From Nitrospinota bacterium (GTDB lineage: Bacteria; Nitrospinota; Nitrospinia; Nitrospinales; Nitrospinaceae), in NCBI GenBank assembly GCA_029879645.1, contig JAOUPX010000014.1, positions 1 to 43,124 of the forward strand: 43,124 bases of DNA. The letters are read 5' to 3'. The notes beneath the pieces are model-generated. The model was not told the DNA's origin and searched no databases. It saw only the letters and a list, made by a program, of their open reading frames with translations. The translations under genes were made by a program, and so were the position numbers. Position 1 is the first letter of the stretch. The number at the start of each line of letters is the position of its first letter. This document shows positions 1 through 7,202 of the stretch, in pieces.

Positions 1-1
1 T

Positions 2-196
2 AAAATCATCGAGAACCTGAAAGACTTTTTAAAACCCAGCCTCGCCAGATTCGACGAGGAGAAAAAGCAATCCACCCTCACCATGCTCCAGAAAGTGGCC
101 GACTGCGAAGGCAGGCGTAACTCCAAACAGGACGAATTCCTGAGCAAAGTCAGTCCCTACTTTAATGAATCCCCCGAACCGGAAAGAAAGTGGTAA
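2..196 (+). CDS. C-terminal end of an unidentified protein (partial)
   Basis: An open frame runs in from the left edge and stops at TAA 194-196, giving 64 residues. The visible part is charged and looks helical, with a Lys/Glu/Asp-rich stretch and a tail ending in PEPERKW. It has no membrane segment and no motif I recognise, so no function is proposed. It runs in the same direction as the lipoprotein gene that begins 30 bases after its stop. The coding call rests on the absence of stops and on sensible amino-acid composition over a short stretch. Confidence 0.6.
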   Translation, partial: KIIENLKDFLKPSLARFDEEKKQSTLTMLQKVADCEGRRNSKQDEFLSKVSPYFNESPEPERKW

Positions 197-225
197 GGTC
201 GTTAAATCTTTTTCTTATAAATAAG

Positions 226-1296
226 ATGAAAAAAATCATCTACAGTTTAATCGTTCTTGTGTGGATCGTAGGGACTGGTGGTTGCATCTGGGTTGATTCT
301 GAAGATTCGGGTGATGATTATTTTTATTACGCAGACGCAGAATATATGGAGCGGCTGAAAAAAGAGCTTGATGCGAAAAGTTTTAAGTACAGCGTCGACG
401 ATAAGGGGTATATTCGGTTCTCATCGGAAGATAAGGCCTTGTTTTATGCAATCGAAGGAAGTGTAGGGCACAGATTTGATTTTGATTTTCTATGGGATGG
501 TTTTGGCAAAACAGTAGATACACGTCTGGGTTTTAATACTACTGACAAAGAATATATGAAGGTTTTGATGGAAGAGTTGGATTCAGAGGGCATAAAGCAC
601 TCTCTGGACGAGAAGGGTTTCATCAGGTACTCTTCAAAAGATGAAACCGGCTTTAAGGATATCCAGGCCCTGGTAACAGCCATGGTTTCAGGAAAGCGGG
701 GAATGGGGCCTATGGCGGGGGGCATCGATCATGATTTCCTGAAGGCGTTAAAGGAGGAATTGGATTCGGCAGGTGTGGGTTATTCTATTAATGATAAAGC
801 CACGGTGAGGTGCGTGAGTGGCGATAAACAGGTATTTAAAAATATTTTGCACAAGCTTCATAAAATGCACCACTTGGGTGATGCGGCAAGATTTTTTAAA
901 GAAGAAAAAAGGAAGCGTTTAATTCTTTTTCTTGAAGGGAAGAAAATCGATCACCTCATCTTGACAAACAGTCACGGCACTTGGGTCAGGTGGTATCCGG
1001 AGAATAAAGCGCAACGAGATGAAATATGGAGTGTCGTTAATTCACTTGGGTGTGGTCGATCTTCGATTGATAAAAAGGAAAGCAAAGGCGTGTCCCCCTC
1101 AAAAGAGACTTCTCAGACGGTTTTAGTTCAGCAAATGTGTTCCACTTTGCCCGAGGAGGAAATACGGAGGAAACTGGAAGAACTTCCTTGCCAAAAAAAA
1201 GACAATAAAAAAACCAAAGACAATAAAGTCTCAAGCCAAATAACTCCTTCCCAAATAGCCCTCAAGCAGAACGTAGATAAATCGTGTTCTTCTTAG
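226..1296 (+). CDS. Lipoprotein with four copies of a ~45-residue repeat
   Basis: I choose the ATG at 226 (356 residues) over the GTG at 190, because from 226 the protein begins with a basic residue pair, a hydrophobic stretch and a lipobox-like TGGC ending at Cys20. This is a lipoprotein signal peptide. The mature part holds three clear copies of one unit at about residues 37-80, 107-150 and 167-211. Each has a helix like YM..L..ELDS.GI.., then a short strand pattern S.(D/N)DKG.IR..S, then D...F..I. A more diverged fourth copy lies at about 226-272 (LILFLEGKKIDHLIL.....TWVRWYPEN). The C-terminal 80 residues are polar and low in structure, rich in Lys, Ser and Gln. I do not recognise the family. 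The ribosome-binding site is weak. It probably sits at the inner face of the outer membrane or on the periplasmic face of the inner membrane. Confidence 0.75.
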   Translation: MKKIIYSLIVLVWIVGTGGCIWVDSEDSGDDYFYYADAEYMERLKKELDAKSFKYSVDDKGYIRFSSEDKALFYAIEGSVGHRFDFDFLWDGFGKTVDTRLGFNTTDKEYMKVLMEELDSEGIKHSLDEKGFIRYSSKDETGFKDIQALVTAMVSGKRGMGPMAGGIDHDFLKALKEELDSAGVGYSINDKATVRCVSGDKQVFKNILHKLHKMHHLGDAARFFKEEKRKRLILFLEGKKIDHLILTNSHGTWVRWYPENKAQRDEIWSVVNSLGCGRSSIDKKESKGVSPSKETSQTVLVQQMCSTLPEEEIRRKLEELPCQKKDNKKTKDNKVSSQITPSQIALKQNVDKSCSS

Positions 1297-1377
1297 CGGG
1301 TTTTCCTCCGTGCTTTTATTCGGGTAAAGCGTTACGCGGTTTTTGCATTGGCCGTGCGCCAAGCACTGGTCACGAGC

Positions 1378-1437
1378 CTAGCGCTCGGAGTTGATGAACT
1401 TTTTGAGGAAGGTGAACATGGTGCCACAGGGTTTTAT
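1378..1437 (-). pseudogene. Displaced copy of the 3' end of the radical SAM gene
   Basis: On the minus strand this stretch reads IKPCGTMFTFLKKFINSER followed by TAG. The radical SAM gene ends ITKRGAMFPFLKKFINSEKLDA. At DNA level 35 of 39 bases match between 1388-1426 and 2119-2157. The similarity stops abruptly at the palindromic repeat beginning at 1438. It is a remnant without a start codon. It is either the old 3' end of the gene pushed away by an insertion, or the product of a local duplication. Confidence 0.8.
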
Positions 1438-1466
1438 TCCCCCTTCTCCGAAGGGGGTTAGGGGGC
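1438..1466 (-). repeat. Palindromic repeat R1, inverted copy at the 3' end of the DUF559 gene
   Basis: Read on the minus strand this 29-nt element matches R2 (1903-1931) at 26 of 29 positions. Both have the form G-C5-NNN-C5-TTCGGAGAA-G5-A. R1 and R2 face each other across the DUF559 gene like terminal inverted repeats. The stop codon TAA of that gene lies inside R1, so the last residues of the protein (EAP) are repeat-encoded. Confidence 0.85.
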
Positions 1467-1856
1467 TTCTTCCTTAATTTTATTTAATAAGTTTTCCAGA
1501 CTGTCCATAACACCTTCGATATTACGCCCTACTTCCCGATTAGTGAACCGCACCACCCGCAAGCCTTTCGATTCCAAAAAGGCGGTCCGCTTCTGATCCT
1601 TTGTTTTTGCTTCTTCTGTTCCATGTGAATCGCCATCGATTTCGATGACCAACCGGTATTCGTGGCAGTAAAAATCGACAATATACTCGCCCAGAGGTTT
1701 CTGGCGGTTGAAAGGGTGGTTCTTGTAAGAGGGCATTTGTCGAAGAGCTTTCCAAAATTGTCTTTCGGGAGGGGTGAGCTGGTTCCGCAGTTCTTTCGCT
1801 TTTGGAACTAAAGATTTATTGTAGGGGATATGGGGTGGCAGGTTTTTCCTGGGCAT
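1458..1856 (-). CDS. DUF559 / Vsr-like PD-(D/E)XK nuclease-fold protein
   Basis: The 132-residue protein has the features of the DUF559 family, which is related to very-short-patch-repair and restriction endonucleases. It has a helical N-terminus with LTPPERQFWKALR at about 27-39, then F.RQ.PLG.YIVDFYC with Asp61, then LVIEIDGDSH with Glu72, Asp74 and His78, and a late RVVRFTNREV strand. Asp61 and Glu72 with the nearby acidic Asp74 are the expected metal-binding set. The length is usual for the family. The start at 1856 has GAGG upstream on the minus strand. The gene is flanked by inverted palindromic repeats R1 and R2, and its stop codon lies in R1. The biochemical role of DUF559 proteins is not established; a nicking or cleaving activity tied to the repeats is inference. 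Confidence 0.88.
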   Translation of the reverse strand: MPRKNLPPHIPYNKSLVPKAKELRNQLTPPERQFWKALRQMPSYKNHPFNRQKPLGEYIVDFYCHEYRLVIEIDGDSHGTEEAKTKDQKRTAFLESKGLRVVRFTNREVGRNIEGVMDSLENLLNKIKEEAP

Positions 1857-1902
1857 GGTTTGAATCCTCAGGAATAATTATTAAGAAAAGCAGAAGGTAT
1901 AA

Positions 1903-1931
1903 GCCCCCCGGCCCCCTTCGGAGAAGGGGGA
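1903..1931 (+). repeat. Palindromic repeat R2, upstream of the DUF559 gene
   Basis: This 29-nt element has the form G-C6-GG-C5-TTCGGAGAA-G5-A. It is an internal hairpin (CCCCCTTC against GAAGGGGG) and a near-exact inverted partner of R1. It sits 46 bases upstream of the DUF559 start codon and is followed by AGAAAA, as is the related copy R3. Confidence 0.85.
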
Positions 1932-1974
1932 GAAAACCAAGACCTTATTAGCACAAAACCTCAAAAAGGAGGAA

Positions 1975-2029
1975 CCCTCCCGGCCCTCCTTCGATAAGCT
2001 CATGACAGGCTTCTTCGGAGAAGGGGGAG
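1975..2029 (+). repeat. Repeat R3, palindromic repeat with a ~24-nt interruption
   Basis: The left half (CCCTCCCGGCCCTCCTTCG, ending 1993) and the right half (GAGAAGGGGGAGA from about 2018) match R2. They are separated by about 24 bases at 1994-2017 that include a second TTCTTCG. It looks like an R2-type repeat whose loop was expanded or which took up an insertion. Confidence 0.65.
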
Positions 2030-2070
2030 AAAGGCAAAACCCGATTATCAAGAGACAGCAAAAGGAGAAA

Positions 2071-2098
2071 TCCCCCCAGCCCCCTTTACAAGGGGGAA
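2071..2098 (+). repeat. Palindromic repeat R4 next to the radical SAM stop codon
   Basis: The sequence has the same plan as R2, C6-AG-C5-TTTACAA-G5, in the same orientation but with a different loop. It ends two bases from the stop codon of the radical SAM gene (TAA at 2100-2102 on the minus strand). On the minus strand it could also serve as the transcript-end hairpin of that gene. Confidence 0.75.
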
Positions 2099-2099
2099 T

Positions 2100-3449
2100 T
2101 TATGCGTCCAGCTTTTCTGAGTTGATGAATTTTTTGAGGAAGGGGAACATGGCGCCGCGTTTGGTGATCATTTCCTCGCGGGATTTTTGTACGACGTGTT
2201 CGTCGATCAGCGCCACGCCGCGCTCTGTGGCGAATTTCTCGATGCCCTGCACCACCATGCCGCGCGCGAATGACGGGATGCGGTCCAGCCGCGATTTCGC
2301 TTCGTCGGTCCATTTCTGACGGTACTCGACTTCCAGTCCCAGCGTATCTTCGATCTTGAGTTCGATGGCCTTGCCGCCGTGCTGGCCCGGTTCGTAGTCG
2401 CACGAGGTGTCCTCGGCCATGTAGTTGCCGGTGTCGGCGAAGGCGCGCGCCCGGCATCCCGAACACATTGCGGAGAACTCGCAGGTCCCGCATTTGCCTT
2501 CCAGCTGTTTACGGTCGCGCAGTTTGACCATCAGCGGCGCGGTTTCCCACAGGTGCTTGAAGGTGTCGGTCTTGAGACTGCCCACCGATTCCTCGATGAA
2601 CGGGCAGGGCGTCAGGTTGCCTTCCGGGCTGATGCGCGAATAATGCGTGCCCGCCGGACAGCCGCCGGAATAGGTGCGCTGGTAGACCGAGTCTTTATCG
2701 TTCTCGTACACCACACGTTTGTATTGCGGGGCGCACTTGGAATTGATCATCAGCTTGCCCTTGTACTTCATCTGCTGATCGTACAGAATTTTCAGAGCCT
2801 CTTCGTAGGCCTCGTTGGAGATATCGGTATTGCCCTGGCCGCGCCCGGTGCAGACGAGGAAGTACAGGTTGAACGCCACTGCGCCGATTTCCTCGGAGAA
2901 TTTGATGACGTCGGGGATTTCCTTGTAGTTCATGTCGGACACCGACATCTGGATGAGGAAATCCACGCCCACCTCATTAAGAACGTTGAAGGCGTCCATT
3001 GACCTCTGCCAGGCGGAATCGACTCCGCGGAACTTGTCGTGTTTTTCTGCGACCATCGAGTCGATACTGATGCCGACGCCGTGGGCTCCGGCTTCTTTAA
3101 TTTTTATCGCGTTCTCGCGGGTGATCATGGTGCCGTTGGTGCCCAGCACCACCATGAATTTGCGTTCGGCGGCGTATTTCACGATGTCGTAGATATCGGG
3201 ACGCAGGAGTGGCTCGCCACCGGTAAGGATCAGAAATGCGTTGGGGTTGACCTCGGCGATCTGGTCGATGACGCGGAAGCACTCTTCGGTATTGAGTTCA
3301 TCGGTGCGGAAGCCGCCGCGAAAATCCGCGTCCAGGTAACAATGGTCGCAGTTCAGATTGCATCGTTTGGTGAGGTTCCACGAAATGGAATAGGCGCGGA
3401 ACGGGTTTTTCTGATCGGCTGGTGGTGTTTCGGTCGCTGTCGGTTCCAT
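2100..3449 (-). CDS. Radical SAM/SPASM protein with C-terminal PCP_red domain (AhbD/NirJ-like)
   Basis: A 449-residue protein. The radical SAM cluster motif is Cys30-x3-Cys34-x2-Cys37 (CNLNCDHC), with GGEP at 77-80 and a GTNG at about 103-106. A SPASM region with cysteines at 264, 282, 320, 323, 329, 332 and 350 would hold auxiliary iron-sulfur clusters. The stretch from GGCPAGTHYSRISPEG through CGGC-like GCRARA to AEDTSC resembles the haem-synthesis radical SAM enzymes AhbD and NirJ. Residues about 376-427 (W..EAK.RLDRIPSFAR....GIEKFA.E.G) match the PCP_red domain known from light-independent protochlorophyllide reductase subunits. The reaction is not proven; modification of a tetrapyrrole side chain is the best guess. 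No other haem gene is nearby. Its 3' end is duplicated at 1378-1437. Confidence 0.85.
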   Translation of the reverse strand: MEPTATETPPADQKNPFRAYSISWNLTKRCNLNCDHCYLDADFRGGFRTDELNTEECFRVIDQIAEVNPNAFLILTGGEPLLRPDIYDIVKYAAERKFMVVLGTNGTMITRENAIKIKEAGAHGVGISIDSMVAEKHDKFRGVDSAWQRSMDAFNVLNEVGVDFLIQMSVSDMNYKEIPDVIKFSEEIGAVAFNLYFLVCTGRGQGNTDISNEAYEEALKILYDQQMKYKGKLMINSKCAPQYKRVVYENDKDSVYQRTYSGGCPAGTHYSRISPEGNLTPCPFIEESVGSLKTDTFKHLWETAPLMVKLRDRKQLEGKCGTCEFSAMCSGCRARAFADTGNYMAEDTSCDYEPGQHGGKAIELKIEDTLGLEVEYRQKWTDEAKSRLDRIPSFARGMVVQGIEKFATERGVALIDEHVVQKSREEMITKRGAMFPFLKKFINSEKLDA

Positions 3450-3558
3450 GATATAGTGCCCCAGATGCGGGCGAAATCCTTATCTTATAAAGAGATGGCC
3501 TCGCAGAGGCCAATGGGTTCAAAGTAATCGTCACAAAATCTTATCATATTTTTCAAGG

Positions 3559-4371
3559 GTGGAAACGAATTTGACCGTATTAATCCGAAAAAAGAGGAGT
3601 TTTTTTATCCTCATGATTTTAATGGGGTTAGCGCTGGGATGTTCGCATGCCCCTGAAGAGGATTCCTCTCTCAGGGACTTCCCATTTTCTCAAGAGGGGC
3701 GGGTGCACCCTCAGGTTTTCAGGTTGTTGTATTCAGAGTGGATACCCAGCGCCTATTTTGATAGGGGACTGGGCTATAAAGGATCCCAATTCAGCGCGGT
3801 GGCGCTGACGGAGTTGATCCGGAAATACCGGCCCGAGGAGCGGTGGGATGCGGTGCTGTTGGAATGCCGGGACGATTACCAGGGGCTCGTCTCCATCGAT
3901 GATATTTTGCAGTATGATCTCCGGCTGGGGTTGAACATGAAACTGGCTGAGGGGACGGAGCGGCCCGCCTGGCTGGAACCAATGGTGGTGATCGTTCCCG
4001 ATGGGAAAGAAGCGCCCCGCCTGGAACGGTTCATGACCGCCAATATCCGGGAACTGCGGTTCGTGCGGTTGTCGGAGTATTACGCGCCGCTGGATGCGGC
4101 GGGGTTGAAATCCATGCATGCTCAGCGGGGCGGTCAGGTGTTCAAGGACAACTGTCTGTTCTGTCATTCGCTGAAAGGCGTCGGCGGCAACAAGGGAACG
4201 AATTTGCTGGATCGTTACGATTTCGCCAAAGGGGCGGGGGGCGGTCCCCAGTTTAAAAAAGATTTCACCGCGTTTCACCACAAAGACAACCCGGACAAGC
4301 AGGATATGGAGCAATTTGTGGATGAGGAAACCCTGCGCCGGATCGTGGTGTTCCTGAGAGACATTCAATAG
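3559..4371 (+). CDS. c-type cytochrome lipoprotein
   Basis: The 270-residue protein has an N-terminal signal with a lipobox LALGC (Cys28), so it is probably a membrane-anchored periplasmic lipoprotein. The C-terminal domain has one haem-binding motif, CLFCH at 199-203, followed by SLKGVGGNKG, as in class I cytochromes. Met250 is the best visible candidate for the distal ligand. Residues about 95-175 (VLLECRDDYQGLVSIDDIL ... PMVVIVPDG ... IRELRFV) weakly recall the molybdopterin-binding fold of the sulfite-oxidase family, without its cofactor cysteine. That domain assignment is tentative. The start is GTG 3559 or TTG 3571; the second has the better-placed AAGGGTGG upstream. It diverges from the radical SAM gene, with 109 bases between them. 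Confidence 0.85.
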   Translation: METNLTVLIRKKRSFFILMILMGLALGCSHAPEEDSSLRDFPFSQEGRVHPQVFRLLYSEWIPSAYFDRGLGYKGSQFSAVALTELIRKYRPEERWDAVLLECRDDYQGLVSIDDILQYDLRLGLNMKLAEGTERPAWLEPMVVIVPDGKEAPRLERFMTANIRELRFVRLSEYYAPLDAAGLKSMHAQRGGQVFKDNCLFCHSLKGVGGNKGTNLLDRYDFAKGAGGGPQFKKDFTAFHHKDNPDKQDMEQFVDEETLRRIVVFLRDIQ

Positions 4372-4408
4372 GACCGCGGAGAAGGACGCCTTGTGATTTC
4401 CCCGGCCC

Positions 4409-4414
4409 TATAAT
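4409..4414 (+). promoter_or_regulatory. Candidate -10 element upstream of fxsA
   Basis: There is a perfect TATAAT 72 bases before the fxsA start. No convincing -35 lies 16-18 bases upstream; TTGTGA at 4391-4396 is only 12 bases away. It could be a weak or activator-dependent promoter, or chance. Confidence 0.3.
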
Positions 4415-4485
4415 AGAATGCAGGCATCCGGAATAACCCGGCGTATGCATGTCATAAAATCACCTTTTACTACAGAAGCCAAACC

Positions 4486-4878
4486 ATGATTGCCGCCTAT
4501 CTTGTTTTGACCCTTGGTACCGCAATAGAAATATTCTCTTTGACCTGGCTGGGCACGCAGATCAGCGTTCTCAATACGATTTCCCTGATTATGTTTACCC
4601 TCCTGCTCGGGGTGATCAACGGTCGGAGTTACGGCGAGGAGTGGTACGATAAAATGCAGTGGCATTTGAAGTCGGGTACCCTGCCGAGCGATGAGGTCCT
4701 AAATGGCGCCGTCATGAATGTGGGCAGTAAACTGCTGTTGACACCGGGACTGGTGACCGATGTGCTGGGATTTTTGATCATATTTCCCAAGACCCGGTTC
4801 ATTGCCAAAAGCATTGCCTTGAGTTTGTTCAAAAGGAAAATGAGCCGCCGGGAGCAATGGTTTTTCTTCCCGAATTAA
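4486..4878 (+). CDS. fxsA: FxsA-family inner-membrane protein
   Basis: The 130-residue membrane protein shows the FxsA signature LLLTPGLVTDVLGFLIIFPKTR at about 88-109. It has two or three hydrophobic helices at roughly 2-22, 25-45 and 85-105, and a short basic, aromatic tail (KRKMSRREQWFFFPN). FxsA was named for suppressing phage T7 exclusion by the F plasmid in E. coli; its normal role is unknown. Length and motif agree with the family. The ribosome-binding site is weak. It lies 41 bases upstream of the methyltransferase gene and probably shares its transcript. Confidence 0.88.
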   Translation: MIAAYLVLTLGTAIEIFSLTWLGTQISVLNTISLIMFTLLLGVINGRSYGEEWYDKMQWHLKSGTLPSDEVLNGAVMNVGSKLLLTPGLVTDVLGFLIIFPKTRFIAKSIALSLFKRKMSRREQWFFFPN

Positions 4879-4919
4879 GATTCGCCACGCGCCACGCCGC
4901 GCAAAGGGTTTGACCCGCC

Positions 4920-5633
4920 ATGATTTTTTCCGCTCCGCCCCGCAATCTGCGTGCCGAACTGCTCGATCTGGACGAAGCGCCGTTTGAGGAAGTCAGGGAC
5001 AGCCTGCAGGATGTTCGCCGGGTCAACCGCTACCTGAGCGGATACCGGGTGCTGTTGCATCATATCGGCCGGTTTCTTGACCGGCATGATTCCTCCCGAC
5101 CTCTACATATTCTGGATGCCGCCACCGGCTCCGCCGACCAGCCGCTGGAAGTGGTGCGTTACGCCAGGCGGCGCGGGATTCCCATAAAAATTACCGCCAT
5201 TGATATCAACCGCAAGATGATCCGCTTCGCCCGGGAGGAAGCCCGAAGCTTTCCGGAAATCCGGTTTGTGCAGTGCGATGTTTTGAATATGCCGTTCCGT
5301 CCGGAAAGCTTTGATGTGGTGATCAATTCGCTGTCTCTGCATCATTTTTCCAGGGAACACGCCGTGGTCATGCTGGAAAGCTTCTCCAGGCTGGCACGGC
5401 GGGGGGTGATCATCAACGATCTGCACCGGAGCCGCGTGGCCTACGTATCGATTTATATTTTGACCCGGCTGTTAACTCAAAACCGCCTGACCCGCTACGA
5501 CGCGCCGGTCTCGGTGATGAACGCCTTCACACCGGCGGAGATGCAGGCCCTGGCCCAGGAAGCGGGCTGGGAGAGATTTGAAGTGCATCGTCATTTTCCC
5601 TATCGAATAGCGCTGGTTGAAAACAAGTCGTGA
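4920..5633 (+). CDS. Class I SAM-dependent methyltransferase
   Basis: The 237-residue protein has the Rossmann methyltransferase motif I ILDAATGSADQPLEV (64-78), an acidic motif II ITAIDINRKMI, the FVQCDVLNMPF segment, and a post-motif SFDVVINSLSLHHF typical of the UbiE/small-molecule branch. The C-terminus ends with FEVHRHFPYRIALVENK, a common final strand. The substrate cannot be read from sequence. The gene is 40 bases upstream of a geranylgeranyl-reductase-like flavoprotein. This methyltransferase-FAD enzyme pair often accompanies type III polyketide synthases in other bacteria, but none is in the window. The start has AAAGGG 11 bases upstream. Confidence 0.85.
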   Translation: MIFSAPPRNLRAELLDLDEAPFEEVRDSLQDVRRVNRYLSGYRVLLHHIGRFLDRHDSSRPLHILDAATGSADQPLEVVRYARRRGIPIKITAIDINRKMIRFAREEARSFPEIRFVQCDVLNMPFRPESFDVVINSLSLHHFSREHAVVMLESFSRLARRGVIINDLHRSRVAYVSIYILTRLLTQNRLTRYDAPVSVMNAFTPAEMQALAQEAGWERFEVHRHFPYRIALVENKS

Positions 5634-5673
5634 TGCAGATTCTAGTGAGCAGGGTTTCGAGAGGTAAAGGATC

Positions 5674-6942
5674 ATGAGCCGATACGACGTCATAGTCATA
5701 GGAGCCGGACCGGCAGGATGCGCCAGCGCTCTGTTTCTACATCGATCGGGACTGCGGGTGCTGGTTTTGGATCGGGCCGAGTTTCCGCGCGACAAGGTGT
5801 GCGGCGAGTTTATCAGTCCCGCCGCCGATGATATTCTCGCGGAACTCGGTGTTCTGGAGGCGATTCAGCAAACTCAACCGATGCGATTGCATGGAGTGGC
5901 GATTTCTTCCTACGGCAAACCGGAATTGTGTATCGACTATCCACCTGACCTTCATGGAAGAAAATCGGTAACCAGCCTGTCCCTTCCACGGTTTCAACTG
6001 GACCACTTGCTGGTCCGGAAACTGAGTGAACAGGGAATTGAAGTGAGGGAGCGGCACGCGGTCGATGACTTGATTATTGAAGAGAACCAGGTAACCGGTG
6101 TTAAGGGAAGAGATGAGGCCAACCGTCCGTTTGAATGTTCCGCGTCGGTCGTGGTGGATGCCAGCGGGAGGAATGGCTTGTCCCTGAGGCGTCTGGGGTT
6201 GATCCGGCGTAAGAAGGGACCGGGGAAAATTGCCCTGGCCGCTCATTGGGAGTGTGCCTCATTTCCGCGGGACTACTGTTATATGCATATCAGCTCTCCC
6301 GGCTATACCGGTATGGCGCCGGTGGGGAATGATTCCGTAAATATCGTGCTGGTGGTGGAAGACCGGTATGTCAAAGGGCAGGATTTGGATGATTTTTATC
6401 AAACCACCGTTCTGGGGAACAATCGGCGCCGATCTCTCCTGACAGGGGCGCTGGTGAAGGAGAGGGTGCGGTCGGTGGGATCCCTGGCTTACGAGGTTCG
6501 TCCTGTTCCCCTCGGAGGTTTGGTGCTGGCCGGTGACACGACGGGTTTTATTGATCCCTTTACAGGGGAGGGGATCTATCTTTCCCTGAGAAGCGCGCAG
6601 TTGGCGTCTGGCGTAATTCAAAAGGCATTTGCGGAGGGAAATTTTTCCCGATCATTTCTGGCAGAATATGATCGACAGCGGCATGAAGAGTTTGACCGGA
6701 AATTTATTCTCAGCCGAATCCTGCAGAGTCTGATTTACCGACGGCGGTGGTGCGATGCGGTGGTGGCATTACTGCGGCGCAATCCCCGTATGGCGCAAAC
6801 GCTGGTCGGTGTGATCGGAGATTACTTGCCTGCAGATCGCGTGGTTTCGTGGAGATTTCTGGTGGAAGGTATTACGAGCGCTGTTTTCCCCCGGCCCAAA
6901 ACCGCATCACCGGTGGTGAAAGTGAGCGGCATGGGTCGATAG
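5674..6942 (+). CDS. FAD-dependent oxidoreductase, geranylgeranyl reductase family
   Basis: The 422-residue protein carries the FAD-binding GAGPAG at 10-15, the DKVCGE motif at about 44-49 typical of geranylgeranyl-reductase-like flavoproteins, a second-strand VVDASGRN, and the late AGDTTGFIDPFTGEGI motif (286-301) that closes the FAD site. The full length of this group is present. Members saturate isoprenoid chains or oxidise polyketide and halogenated aromatics, so the substrate remains open. AAAGGATC gives a good ribosome-binding site. It is the last gene of the fxsA-methyltransferase-oxidoreductase run and meets the YdcH-like gene tail to tail. Confidence 0.87.
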   Translation: MSRYDVIVIGAGPAGCASALFLHRSGLRVLVLDRAEFPRDKVCGEFISPAADDILAELGVLEAIQQTQPMRLHGVAISSYGKPELCIDYPPDLHGRKSVTSLSLPRFQLDHLLVRKLSEQGIEVRERHAVDDLIIEENQVTGVKGRDEANRPFECSASVVVDASGRNGLSLRRLGLIRRKKGPGKIALAAHWECASFPRDYCYMHISSPGYTGMAPVGNDSVNIVLVVEDRYVKGQDLDDFYQTTVLGNNRRRSLLTGALVKERVRSVGSLAYEVRPVPLGGLVLAGDTTGFIDPFTGEGIYLSLRSAQLASGVIQKAFAEGNFSRSFLAEYDRQRHEEFDRKFILSRILQSLIYRRRWCDAVVALLRRNPRMAQTLVGVIGDYLPADRVVSWRFLVEGITSAVFPRPKTASPVVKVSGMGR

Positions 6943-6974
6943 CATTGGGTAAACGTCTGGATAAAAGAACCGAT

Positions 6975-7202
6975 TTAGCTTGTGCTGGCCTCATATTGTT
7001 CGAGGATTTGTATCATGCGATCCTTGCCTTTCAGTTTTTGCTTTTGAACAGTTTTCTTTTCCAGTTCCTGTTCCGGGGTCAGGAATTTCATACGGTTCAA
7101 TTCTTCCACCCGGTTTTTCAGTTTTACGTGTTCTTCATAAAGTTTTTTGAATTCTTTGTTGTCCCCCTGGACTTTTTCCAGCAATGTCGGATCAATTTCC
7201 AT
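6975..7202 (-). CDS. YdcH/DUF465 family small coiled-coil protein
   Basis: A 75-residue, highly charged, mainly helical protein with the DUF465 pattern H(V)KLKNRVEELN ... LTPEQELEKKTVQKQKLKGKDRMIQIL. The conserved KLK.KD near the end is characteristic. The function of the family is unknown. Its ATG overlaps the last 11 bases of tsaB, and its ribosome-binding site GGAG lies inside tsaB, so translation is probably coupled. Confidence 0.85.
   Translation of the reverse strand: MEIDPTLLEKVQGDNKEFKKLYEEHVKLKNRVEELNRMKFLTPEQELEKKTVQKQKLKGKDRMIQILEQYEASTS

Noticed and set aside
190-225. GTG start at 190 for the lipoprotein gene.
   Set aside because: It adds 12 residues before a typical lipoprotein signal that begins at ATG 226.
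2002-2319. Plus-strand frame of 105 residues starting in the repeat region.
   Set aside because: It runs through the palindromes R3/R4 into the antisense of the radical SAM gene and has no ribosome-binding site.
2379-3002. Long plus-strand open frame inside the radical SAM gene.
   Set aside because: The minus-strand frame codes for a complete, recognisable enzyme; the plus frame has a composition typical of a shadow and no start signal.
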